A stretch of 64,000 bases of DNA from Arion vulgaris (lineage: Eukaryota; Mollusca; Gastropoda; Stylommatophora; Arionidae), in assembly GCA_020796225.1 (NCBI GenBank), contig CM036756.1, positions 53,176,363 to 53,240,362 of the forward strand, written 5' to 3'. The position numbers and the translations under genes were made by a program. Every line of letters begins with the position of its first letter. The stretch's first letter is position 1. The notes beneath the pieces are model-generated. The model was not told where the DNA came from and did not search any database. It saw only the letters and a list, made by a program, of their open reading frames with translations. Of the stretch, positions 53,885 to 63,844 are shown one piece after another.

Positions 53885-54085
53885 CCGTCTGCCCAGCGTG
53901 TTCGTAGCGCGTTGGACTACGGGTGACTATCCCTCTGTGTGTGCGGGTTCAATTCCGCAGGATGGCAGAAAAAGCCACAGATTCCCCAGATTTACGATGT
54001 TCGTGGCACTGAACCGAAGGGTTACGATGTCCATGGCACCGAGCCGAAGAGCTGAAAAGCTCAAGTGCTTCTGGATCGGAAAAAA
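53885..54085 (+). mobile_element. SINE-D copy with tRNA-like head
   Basis: Plus orientation. Box-A-like TAGCGCGTTGG (53905-53915) and box-B-like GGTTCAATTCC (53946-53956) match the 3283-3475 copy exactly. The body includes TTTACGATGTTCGTGGCACT and GATGTCCATGGCACCGAGCC, then a short A-rich tail. Confidence 0.83.
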
Positions 54086-54315
54086 CAAAAACAAGAAGAC
54101 CAACTTGGACAATGGTACAATAAAGCCACTGAATTGCATGTACTCTACATAAGAAAACATCTTGGATAAGCTATCTTTGTACGCAATAATTTGCATGCAC
54201 CTGAAGTAGACCTATCAAGATAGAATTACTATAATTTGTAAATACACGCTGTTAGAAAACAGGCATCGACACTCCTTGTTATTATCAATGTATTTGCATG
54301 CAACGGAAGGGTAAA
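54086..54315. other. Unassigned spacer
   Basis: Nothing recognised. Confidence 0.4.
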
Positions 54316-55205
54316 TGATTCCAGGTGGCAAGCATTATTTCAAACATGATGAAAGCAACATCAGTTTTGATAGTTATTAGATTCCAGGTGGCAAGCATTA
54401 TTTCAAACATGATGAAAGCAACATCAGTTTTGATAGTTATTAGATTCCAGGTGGCAAGCATTATTTCAAACATGATGAAAGCAACATCAGTTTTGATAGT
54501 TATTAGATTCCAGGTGGCAAGCATTATTTCAAACATGATGAAAGCAACATCACTTTGATAGTTATTAGATTCCAGGTGGCAAGCATTATTTCAAACATGA
54601 TGAAAGCAACATCACTTTTGATAGTTATTAGATTCCAGGTGGCAAGCATTATTTCAAACATGATGAAAGCAACATCACTTTTGATAGTTATTAGATTCCA
54701 GGTGGCAAGCATTATTTCCAACATGATGAAAGCAACATCACTTTTGATAGTTATTAGATTCCAGGTGGCAAGCATTATTTCCAACATGATGAAAGCAACA
54801 TCACTTTTGATAGTTATTAGATTCCAGGTGGCAAGCATTATTTCAAACATGATGAAAGCAACATCACTTTTGATAGTTATTAGATTCCAGGTGGCAAGCA
54901 TTATTTCAAACATGATGAAAGCAACATCACTTTTTATTAGTTATTAGATTCCAGGTGGCAAGCATTATTTCCAACATGATGAAAGCAACATCACTTTTGA
55001 TAGTTATTAGATTCCAGGTGGCAAGCATTATTTCAAACATGATGAAAGCAACATCACTTTTGATAGTTATTAGATTCCAGGTGGCAAGCATTATTTCCAA
55101 CATGATGAAAGCAACATCAGTTTTGATAGTTATTAGATTCTAGGTGGCAAGCATTATTTCAAACATGATGAAAGCAACATCAGTTTTGATAGTTATTAGA
55201 TTCCA
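54316..55205. repeat. 63-bp minisatellite, 14 copies
   Basis: Unit TTCCAGGTGGCAAGCATTAT, TTCAAACATGATGAAAGCAA, CATCACTTTTGATAGTTATT, AGA. The outer copies have ATCAGTTTTG and the inner ones ATCACTTTTG, a nested pattern expected if the array grew from its centre. Both strands read open (21-codon unit). Confidence 0.97.
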
Positions 55206-55225
55206 AGAGGAAAACAGTGGAAAAT

Positions 55226-55478
55226 TCGTCGACTTCTTCCAACGCTTCATATCGACCACTTGTTAACTACTCTTTCGGATTTGTATGTTATCCGAGCCTA
55301 AGAACGATTGTACGTTGTGCCAGTTATGTACCTACAAGTAAGCCAGCACATCCGATCTCTGTGACGTTTTTTATTTACGAGGGTAGCTTCCCTAGGTCCC
55401 TACCTCAGTTTCCTTGTAGGTCGCCGTATTACTATTCTTTGCTCCCCTTGCGAGCTCCAGCAACACACGGGCGAGATA
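55226..55478 (-). mobile_element. SINE-A copy
   Basis: From CGACTTCTTCCAACGCTTCA through CTACAAGTAAGCCAGCACAT and TTATTTACGAGGGTAGCTTC to CAGCAACACACGGGCGAG. It lies between the 63-bp array and a LINE remnant. Confidence 0.8.
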
Positions 55479-55504
55479 GTGGGAGGAAATAATACTACCA
55501 CTAG

Positions 55505-55745
55505 AAGGGTACATTGGTTACGGTAGATTTAGTATGACTTAATACAAGACAATATTGAAACGGAAGTTAAGATATACAAGAAAGAAAGGGCGCCCTAGTG
55601 AAACCCTGAAACCAACTTTACTAAGAGAGGTAAGAATGTCAGACCAATTTCCATAGTTGGGATTGAACAAGTTTATCAGGATAGAGCATTATGGATAAAT
55701 TGCTTGCAGATCCTATGAAACGTTTACTCGTACGAAGGAGTATAA
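55505..55745 (+). pseudogene. LINE C-terminal remnant (delta-like)
   Basis: The plus strand encodes LKRKLRYTRKKGRPSETLKP then TLLREVRMSDQFP, and after stops a segment like EQVYQDRALWINCLQ. This is the same GRP-ET-R-TLLRE and RA-W layout as LINE-delta but more diverged. Confidence 0.7.
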
Positions 55746-55821
55746 TAAAGAATAATATGATGTCATGAAACGTAAAGGACAAAACGATAAGTACTGCGCT
55801 TTGTTCCAATTTCTGAGATTA

Positions 55822-56460
55822 CGCTGAGGGATGTATAGTTTACGCTGAGGGATGTATAGATTACGCTGAGGGATGTATAGATTACGCTGAGGGATGTATA
55901 GATTACGCTGAGGGATGTATAGATTACGCTGAGGGATGTATAGATTACGCTGAGGGATGTATAGATTACGCTGAGGGATGTATAGATTACGCTGAGGGAT
56001 GTATAGATTACGCTGAGGGATGTATAGATTACGCTGAGGGATGTATAGATTACGCTGAGGGATGTATAGATTACGCTGAGGGATGTATAGTTTACGCTGA
56101 GGGATGTATAGATTACGCTGAGGGATGTATAGATTACGCTGAGGATGTATAGTTACGCTGAGGGATGTATAGTTACGCTGAGGGATGTATAGATTACGCT
56201 GAGGGATGTATAGATTACGCTGAGGGATGTATAGATTACGCTGAGGGATGTATAGATTACGCTGAGGGATGTATAGATTACGCTGAGGGATGTATAGATT
56301 ACGCTGAGGGATGTATAGATTACGCTGAGGGATGTATAGTTTACGCTGAGGGATGTATAGATTACGCTGAGGGATGTATAGATTACGCTGAGGGATGTAT
56401 AGATTACGCTGAGGGATGTATAGTTTACGCTGAGGGATGTATAGATTACGCTGAGGTGTA
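55822..56460. repeat. 21-bp minisatellite, 30 copies
   Basis: Unit GATTACGCTGAGGGATGTAT plus A. Rare variants are TTTACG and two shortened units near 56145-56165. These break the otherwise open 7-codon frame. Confidence 0.97.
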
Positions 56461-56461
56461 T

Positions 56462-56727
56462 ACTAGTGAAATTAAAATATAACATGATATTTTAATCTAT
56501 GTATAGAAAACTCTATAATATAACTATATGTAATCTATGTATAGAAAAACATCTAGAATATAACATGATATTTTATCTACGTATGGGAAAACAGTCTGTA
56601 ATATAACATATATTTATCTACGTTGGGAAAACGTCTATATATAACATGATACTTTATCGCAATACTGCAACATTAATTACAAATATTATATAAATAATAT
56701 TTGATTATGTATCTCTCAAATTTACAA
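56462..56727. repeat. Degenerate AT-rich repeat of about 56 bp
   Basis: About four diverged copies of TATAACATGATATTTTATCT with (T/G)ATGTATAGAAAA, followed by unassigned AT-rich sequence. Confidence 0.7.
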
Positions 56728-58875
56728 AACATGTATCCATGGATGTCAAGAACCAGTTTGTAACAAATTATATTTTATCCATGGATGTCAAGAACCAGTT
56801 TGTAACAAATTATATTTTATCCATGGATGTCAAGTACTAGTTTGTAACAACTTATATTTTATCCATGGATGTCAAGTACTAGTTTGTAACAACTTATATT
56901 TTATCCATGGATGTCAAGTACTAGTTTGTAACAACTATATTTTATCCATGGATGTCAAGTACTAGTTTGTAACAACTTATATTTTATCCATGGATGTCAA
57001 GTACAAAATGTGTAACAACTCATATTTTATCAATGAATGTCAAGTACCAGTTTGTAAGAACTTATATTTTATCCATGAATGTCAAGTACTAGTTTTTAAC
57101 AACTAAAGTGTATCCATGGATGTCAAGTACAAGTTTGCAACAACTTATATTTTATCCATGGATATCAAGTACCAGTTTGTAACAACTTATATTTTATCCA
57201 TGGATGTCAAGTACCAGTTTGTAACAACTTATATTTTATCCATGGATGTCAAGTACTAGTTTGTAACAACTTATATTTTATCCATGGATGTCAAGTACTA
57301 GTTTGTAACAACTAAAGTGTATCCATGGATGTCAAGTACAAGTTTCCAACAACTTATATTTTATCCATGGATGTCAAGTACCAGTTTGTAACAACTTATA
57401 TTTTATCCATGGATGTCAAGTACCAGTTTGTAACAACTTATATTTTATCCATGGATGTCAAGTAAGTTTGTAACAACTTATATTTTATCCATGGATGTCA
57501 AGTACAAGTTTGTAACAACTTATATTTTATCCATGGATGTCAAGTACAAGTTTGTAACAACTTATATTTTATCCATGGATGTCAAGTACTAGTTTGTAAC
57601 AACTTATATTTTATCCATGGATGTCAAGTACAAGTTTGTAACAACTTATATTTTATCCATGGATGTCAAGTACAAGTTTGTAACAACTTATATTTTATCC
57701 ATGGATGTCAAGTACTAGTTTGTAACAACTTATATTTTATCAATGGATGTCAAGTACTAGTTTGTAACAACTTATATTTTATCCATGGATGTCAAGTACA
57801 AGTTTGTAACAACTTATATTTTATCCATGGATGTCAAGTACTAGTTTGTAACAAATTATATTTTATCCATGGATGTCAAGTCACAGTTTGTAACAACTTA
57901 TATTTTATCCATGGATGTCAAGTACTAGTTTGTAACAACTTATATTTTATCCATGGATGTCAAGTACTAGTTTGTAACAAATTATATTTTATCCATGGAT
58001 GTCAAGTACTAGTTTGTAACAACTTATATTTTATCCATGGATGTCAAGTACCAGTTTGTAACAACTTATATTTTATCCATGGATGTCAAGTACTAGTTTG
58101 TAACAACTTAATAGTTTATCCATGGATGTCAGTACAAGTTTGAACAACTTATATTTTATCCATGGATGTCAAGTACTAGTTTGTAACAAATTATATTTTA
58201 TCCATGGATGTCAAGTACCAGTTGTAACAACTTATATTTTATCCATGGATGTCATACCAGTTTGTAACAACTTATATTTTATCCATGGATGTCAAGTACT
58301 AGTTTGTAACAAATTATATTTTATCCATGGATGTCAAGTACTAGTTTGTAACAACTTATATTTTATCCATGGATGTGATGCACACATTGTAACAAATTAT
58401 ATTTTATCCATGGATGTGATGCACACATTGTAACAACTTATATTTTATCCATGGATGTCAAGTACTAGTTTGTAACAAATTATATTTTATCCATGGATGT
58501 GATGACCATTGTAACAAATTATATTTTATCCATGGATGTGATGCACACATTGTAACAAATTATATTTTATCCATGGATGTACACACATTGTAACAAATTA
58601 TATTTTATCCATGGATGTCAGTACTAGTTTGTAACAACTTATATTTTATCCATGGATGTGTCACATTGTAACAAATTATATTTTATCCATGGATGTGATC
58701 ACATTGTAACAACTTATATTTTATCCATGGATGTCAAGTACTAGTTTGTAACAAATTATATTTTATCCATGGATGTATGACACATTGTAACAAATTATAT
58801 TTTATCCATGGATGTGATGCACACATTGTAACAAATTATATTTTATCCATGGATGTGATGCACACATTGTAACAC
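56728..58875. repeat. 43-bp minisatellite, about 50 copies
   Basis: Unit TCCATGGATGTCAAGTACTA plus GTTTGTAACAACTTATATTTTAT. The left and centre have AGTACTAG, AGTACCAG and AGTACAAG variants. The right third mixes in GTGATGCACACATTG variants with small deletions. It is the first part of a longer related series reaching 60880. Confidence 0.96.
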
Positions 58876-58884
58876 TACTTTAAT

Positions 58885-59160
58885 CATCTATAATCTATCT
58901 CTATATCCTCTTCATGTCCTGATTGACACATAAATCTTCCACAAGAGACTGTCACTGTGGCCATTACTGCTGCCTTTCTACCAACCGTCTCCCACATCAA
59001 GCCGCACTTCAACTCTCTCTCCACAGCTCTTCTTCGTGTTTCCTTTGAACGTCCAGGCCTTTCTCTTCCCATCCTTGTCCATCTGAAAGCTGTCCTACCC
59101 AATGCCCCTACTGGTATATGACATACATTTCCAATATCTACCTCTACCTTCGTCTTTTTA
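58885..59160 (-). pseudogene. LINE ORF2 C-terminal remnant inside the super-array
   Basis: The minus strand encodes MGRTAFRWTRMGRERPGRSK, ETRRRAVERELKCGLMWETV and GRKAAVMATVTVSCG, then HEEDIEI. This matches the RGRP-ETWRRTVE-EL-MG-TWETV-R-A pattern of LINE tails, with local frame errors. It separates the 43-bp and 42-bp arrays. Confidence 0.7.
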
Positions 59161-60120
59161 TTTTTTAACCATGGATGATGTTAATCATCAATTTATAGCA
59201 TATCATATTATATCCATGGATGTGAAGCACCATAATTTAACAAACTCTTCTTTATCCATGTATGTGAAGCACCATAATTTAACAAACTCTTCTTTATCCA
59301 TGTATGTGAAGCACCATAATTTAACAAACTCTTCTTTATCCATGTATGTGAAGCACCATAATTTAACAAACTCTTCTTTATCCATGTATGTGAAGCACCA
59401 TAATTTAACAAACTCTTCTTTATCCATGTATGTGAAGCACCATAATTTAACAAACTCTTCTTTATCCATGTATGTGAAGCACCATAATTTAACAAACTCT
59501 TCTTTATCCATGTATGTGAAGCACCATAATTTAACAAACTCTTCTTTATCCATGTATGTGAAGCACCATAATTTAACAAACTCTTCTTTATCCATGGATG
59601 TGAAGCACCATAATTTAACAAACTCTTCTTTATCCATGTATGTGAAGCACCATAATTTAACAAACTCTTCTTTATCCATGTATGTGAAGCACCATAATTT
59701 AACAAACTCTTCTTTATCCATGTATGTGAAGCACCATAATTTAACAAACTCTTCTTTATCCATGTATGTGAAGCACCATAATTTAACAAACTCTTCTTTA
59801 TCCATGTATGTGAAGCACCATAATTTAACAAACTCTTCTTTATCCATGTATGTGAAGCACCATAATTTAACAAACTCTTCTTTATCCATGTATGTGAAGC
59901 ACCATAATTTAACAAACTCTTCTTTATCCATGTATGTGAAGCACCATAATTTAACAAACTCTTCTTTATCCATGGATGTGAAGCACCATAATTTAACAAA
60001 CTCTTCTTTATCCATGTATGTGAAGCACCATAATTTAACAAACTCTTCTTTATCCATGTATGTGAAGCACCATAATTTAACAAACTCTTCTTTATCCATG
60101 TATGTGAAGCACAAATCTGG
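59161..60120. repeat. 42-bp minisatellite, about 22 copies
   Basis: Unit TATGTGAAGCACCATAATTT, AACAAACTCTTCTTTATCCA, TG, nearly perfect, with occasional GGATG. It is alignable with the 43-bp unit (TCCATGGATGTGA-GCAC...TAACAAA...TTTAT). Open frames on both strands (up to 353 codons) follow from the 14-codon period. Confidence 0.97.
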
Positions 60121-60456
60121 GTTTTTTTTTTATTATCCGTGGATGTCAAACACTAATTTGTAACAAGTTACTTTTTTATCCATGAATAATAATCACTTAT
60201 TTATAACAAATTATATTTTATCCGTTGGTGTTAATCACTAAATGATAAATTATATTTTATTCATTAATGTCACTCAAAATTTGTATAACACGTTAAATTT
60301 GATTCATTAATGTCACTCAGAAATTTATAACACGTTATATTTTATTCATTAATGTCACTCAGAATTTTTATAACACGTTATATTTGATTCATTAATGTCA
60401 CTCAGAAATTTATAACACGTTATATTTTATCCGTAGACTAAAACTCCTTAATTCGC
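60121..60456. repeat. Highly degenerate 42/43-bp units
   Basis: Units such as TTCATTAATGTCACTCAGAA plus TTTATAACACGTTATATTTT decay progressively from the 42-bp array consensus. Confidence 0.8.
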
Positions 60457-60715
60457 TAGTGTTTTGTCGGGATTCTCAGGGGAGCAAAGAATAGTAACAC
60501 TGCGACCAACAAGGCATGTTGTAAGAGGCGACTGAAGTAAGGAAATAGGAAGCTACCTAGTAAATAAAAACCGTCGCAGAAATTGAATTTGCTGGCCTAC
60601 TTGTAGGCGCATAACTGACACAACGTACAATCGCTCTTAGCTTCGGATCACATACACATCACAAAGAGTGGTTAACAAAGTGGTCGATATAGAGCGTTCG
60701 AAGAAAAAGAAGAAT
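60457..60715 (+). mobile_element. SINE-A copy
   Basis: GAGCAAAGAATAGTAACACT, AGTAAATAAAAACCGTCGCA, ACTTGTAGGCGCATAACTGA and GTCGATATAGAGCGTTCGAA, with a short (GAA)n tail. It is inserted within degenerate 42/43-bp units, which resume at 60716. Confidence 0.83.
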
Positions 60716-60880
60716 CATTAATAAAGTACACATTAAATTGTATCCGTAAGTGTTAATCACTAATTAATAACACATTAAATTTTATCCGTAAGTGTTAATC
60801 ACTAATTAATAACACATTCTTTTTTATCCGTAAGTGCTAATCGCTAATTAATAACACATTCTAGTATTTCCGTGGATGAG
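60716..60880. repeat. Degenerate 42/43-bp units, right end of super-array
   Basis: Three units of TTATCCGTAAGTGTTAATCA plus CTAATTAATAACACATT. Confidence 0.85.
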
Positions 60881-61291
60881 TCAGACTAAGACTAAGACTA
60901 TTCCTATTTACAGTTGAAGTTTCTTCAATCCTTGCTATTTGATATTGATGTAAAGTTGTAATGAGAAACACACAACTTTTGAGTTTGGCAAAGTTGAATA
61001 CCTTATCCATGGAAATTCTAGTTAGAGAACAGCCACGTGTAACTCATGACGCCAACTCTCACTCGACAACTCGCTATAGTTCTATGTCGAACGTAGGTTA
61101 TTGGGTTTGTAATGCTGCTCGCTCGCGTTCGAAATCATGCGCATGACAGTTTCCAGCGCGGGATGAGCGTAGAAACCCAATCCGATTTTGTGTTGACTAT
61201 CAGCAGGCGTTTAAGTAAAGCAGACACCTTTGTCTTGTTAAGAGCATGTTGTAGAAGTATACGTTGTCACGTCTAGAAAATAGGCTCACAG
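60881..61291. other. Unassigned unique sequence
   Basis: No recognised gene. A 61-codon plus-strand frame (60961-61146) has no features. Confidence 0.4.
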
Positions 61292-61352
61292 GTAAATAGG
61301 AACATGTATATAGGTACATAGATAGATAGATATCAACATAGGTAGGTAGGAA
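61292..61352. repeat. 16-bp minisatellite, left block
   Basis: A few degenerate units (ATAGGTACATAGATAGATAG, CATAGGTAGGTAGGAAC) left of the SINE-F insertion. Confidence 0.8.
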
Positions 61353-61596
61353 CATGGTGACGTCTGTGGCTTAGAGGATAATGACTCGGTCTATTAACCC
61401 CGACGTTCTGAGTTCGAATCACGCTGCAGACAGTTTGATTGCAAATTGTTTAGGTGGATTTTTAGAAAAGAACGATGACACCACGCGTTCAGAAAACAAT
61501 GGCAAACTACTGAACGTAATAATGTCTAGAAAAATCACAAACAGCGTTAAAAATCTGGGGTTGATTCGCAAAGTTCTGTAAAGGATAGATGCAATT
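61353..61596 (+). mobile_element. SINE-F copy with tRNA-like head, inserted in the 16-bp array
   Basis: Box A TGGCTTAGAGG (61367-61377) and box B AGTTCGAATC (61411-61420) are spaced as in a tRNA. The body follows with AGTTTGATTGCAAATTGTTT and ACTACTGAACGTAATAATGT. Both flanks are the same minisatellite (CATAGGTAGG...AACAT), masking any target duplication. A fragment of the head may occur at 30983-31005 (GTGGCGTCTGTGGCTTA). Confidence 0.78.
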
Positions 61597-62281
61597 AACA
61601 TAGGTAGGAACATAGGTGGATAGGAACATACGTAGATAGGAACATAGGTAGATAGAAACATAAGTAGATAGAAACATAGGTAGATAGAAACATAGGTAGA
61701 TAGAAACATAGGTAGATAGAAACATAAGTAGATAGAAACATAAGTAGATAGGAACATAGGTAGATAGAAACATAGGTAGATAGAAACATAAGTAGATAGA
61801 AACATAAGTAGATAGAAACATAAGTAGATAGGAACATAGGTAGATAGAAACATAGGTAGATAGAAACATAGGTAGATAGAAACATAAGTAGATAGAAACA
61901 TAAGTAGATAGGAACATAGGTAGATAGAAACATAAGTAGATAGAAACATAGGTAGATAGAAACATAAGTAGATAGAAACATAGGTAGATAGAAACATAGG
62001 TAGATAGAAACATAAGTAGATAGAAACATAGGTAGATAGAAACATAGGTAGATGAAACATGGGTAGATAGAAACATAGGTAGATAGAAACATGGTAGATA
62101 GAAACATGGTAGATGAAACATAGGTAGATAGAAACATAGGTAGATAGAAACATAGGTAGATAGAAACATAGGTAGATAGAAACATAGGTAGATAGAAACA
62201 TAAGTAGATAGAAACATAAGTAGATAGGAACATAGGTAGATAGAAACATAAGTAGATAGAAACATAGGTAGATAGGAACAA
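61597..62281. repeat. 16-bp minisatellite, main block, about 43 copies
   Basis: Unit ATAGGTAGATAGAAAC, with AAGTAG and GGAAC variants, and several one-base-short units near 62050-62115. Three minus-strand open frames of 230 to 471 codons over this and the next array are artefacts; 48 bp (three units) equals 16 codons. Confidence 0.96.
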
Positions 62282-63345
62282 TGCCAAACCTGGACACTAA
62301 TATCAAATAATAGAAGAAAACTAGTCACGACAGAGATGAAGTTACACAGAGTGCTGGAGGTAACAAGAAGAAAACTAGTCACGACAGAGATGAAGTTACA
62401 CAGAATGCTGGAGGTAACAAGAAGAAAACTAGTCACGACAGAGATGAAGTTACACAGAATGCTGGAGGTAACAAGAAGAAAACTAGTCACGACAGAGATG
62501 AAGTTACACAGAATGCTGGAGGTAACAAGAAGAAAACTAGTCACGACAGAGATGAAGTTACACAGAATGCTGGAGGTAACAAGAAGAAAACTAGTCACGA
62601 CAGAGATGAAGTTACACAGAATGCTGGAGGTAACAAGAAGAAAACTAGTCACGACAGAGATGAAGTTACACAGAATTCTGGAGGTAACAGGAAGAAAACT
62701 AGTCACGACAGAGATGAAGTTACACAGAATGCTGGAGGTAACAAGAAGAAAACTAGTCACGACAGAGATGAAGTTACACAGAATGCTGGAGGTAACAAGA
62801 AGAAAACTAGTCACGACAGAGATGGAGTTACACAGAATGCTGGAGGTAACAAGAAGAAAACTAGTCACGACAGAGATGAAGTTACACAGAATGCTGGAGG
62901 TAACAAGAAGAAAACTAGTCACGACAGAGATGAAGTTACACAGAATTCTGGAGGTAACAAGAAGAAAACTAAGTCAGATCGACAGAGATGAAAGTTACAC
63001 AGAATGCTGGAGGTAACAGGAAGAGACCGGTTTAGAAATGAAGACATCACAAAAAAAGTGTACATCGCAATATCTGTACTTAACTTCATTAAGAAACAAA
63101 TTAAATGGTTCGGCCACTTAAGCAGTTTACCAACAGACAGTGTGCCTCAAAGAGCAGTGTTACTCCCATACAGTGGATACAAAACAAAGGTGGCCTCGCA
63201 AAAGGTGTACCTCAGAGATAACAGAGTCGATGAAAGACACTGTTTAAGAAGGGCATACAAAAACCTATTATATAAATCTCTTTTTACCCTGACGCTGTAA
63301 GACAAAACACGATTAGGGGAAAGAAGAAAGAAAGAAAGACTCCTC
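62282..63345 (+). pseudogene. LINE-beta C-terminal and 3' end carrying an internal 13-fold expansion
   Basis: The plus strand starts with CQTW-like sequence (AATGCCAAACCTGGACACTA), passes through the 54-bp array, and continues EVTGRDRFRNEDITKKVYIA, ISVLNFIKKQIKWFGHLSSL, PTDSVPQRAVLLPYSGYKTK and LRDNRVDERHCLRRAYKNLL. It ends with GACGCTGTAAGACAAAACAC and a (GAAA)n tail at 63319-63338. After the array the frame is open to the end (63300). It lacks RT motifs, so it is a 5'-truncated copy. Confidence 0.88.
62311..63013. repeat. 54-bp minisatellite, 13 copies, expanded from LINE-beta coding sequence
   Basis: Unit GAAGAAAACTAGTCACGACA, GAGATGAAGTTACACAGAAT, GCTGGAGGTAACAA. Each encodes an 18-residue block (KLVTTEMKLHRMLEVTRR-like) equivalent to one segment of the LINE-beta tail, KLVTTEMKCLRRMLGVTRR. 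Twelve units are almost identical; the last has small insertions (AACTAAGTCAGATCGACAGA). In the unexpanded copies (25996-26056 and 44.7 kb) the segment occurs once. Confidence 0.93.
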
Positions 63346-63689
63346 AAATGAAACGCAAATCGTTTCTGCCCCCATGGGGATTAGGCAACCAGAATTACAC
63401 ACACTATATTTTTATGAGCGTTAATTTTTTCCATAATGTGACATTATGTTAATTTTTCATCAAGACCTTACACATTAAACAAATAAACTGAGAAATACAT
63501 CTATGTCTTCGAATATAAATGACATCAGTCTTTGAAATATCATGGACACATGAAATAAGACAGAAGAAATAAATTCATAAAATTTAAAGCTTTAAGAAAT
63601 GGCTTTTTTTTTTTTAAATTGACAAACGAAAAGTGAAGAAGTTGGGACATTTTCAAAGTCATGAAAACTTGGAGATAAGACAATCGTGA
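63346..63689. other. Unassigned AT-rich sequence
   Basis: Contains a T13 run near 63605. No feature recognised. Confidence 0.4.
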
Positions 63690-63844
63690 AAGGATAGTCA
63701 TCGTCTGACTGTATCTGTGATGTCCAGTGTTTGTCTTAGTCTCGTTAAATGTTTTGGATTCTTTGATCGATAAAGGCCTTTTGGTTAAAACGTCGCTGTA
63801 TCTTGTTTATGTACTTTGTAAAACTATAATATTTCGTTTGTACA
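63690..63844 (+). mobile_element. Possible Penelope-like 3' remnant, second copy
   Basis: GATCGATAAAGGCCTTTTGG, TTAAAACGTCGCTGTATCTT, TTATGTACTTTGTAAAACTA and TTTCGTTTGTACATGTTTC align with 19230-19331. The GAAA of the ribozyme-like core is mutated (TAAAA). Confidence 0.5.

Noticed and set aside
59102..60163. 353-codon plus frame and two minus frames of about 300 codons
   Set aside because: All three cover the same 42-bp array; at most one could be coding and none has supporting features.
61419..62922. Three overlapping minus-strand frames of 230-471 codons
   Set aside because: They cross the 16-bp and 54-bp arrays and a SINE-F antisense. Composition follows the repeats.
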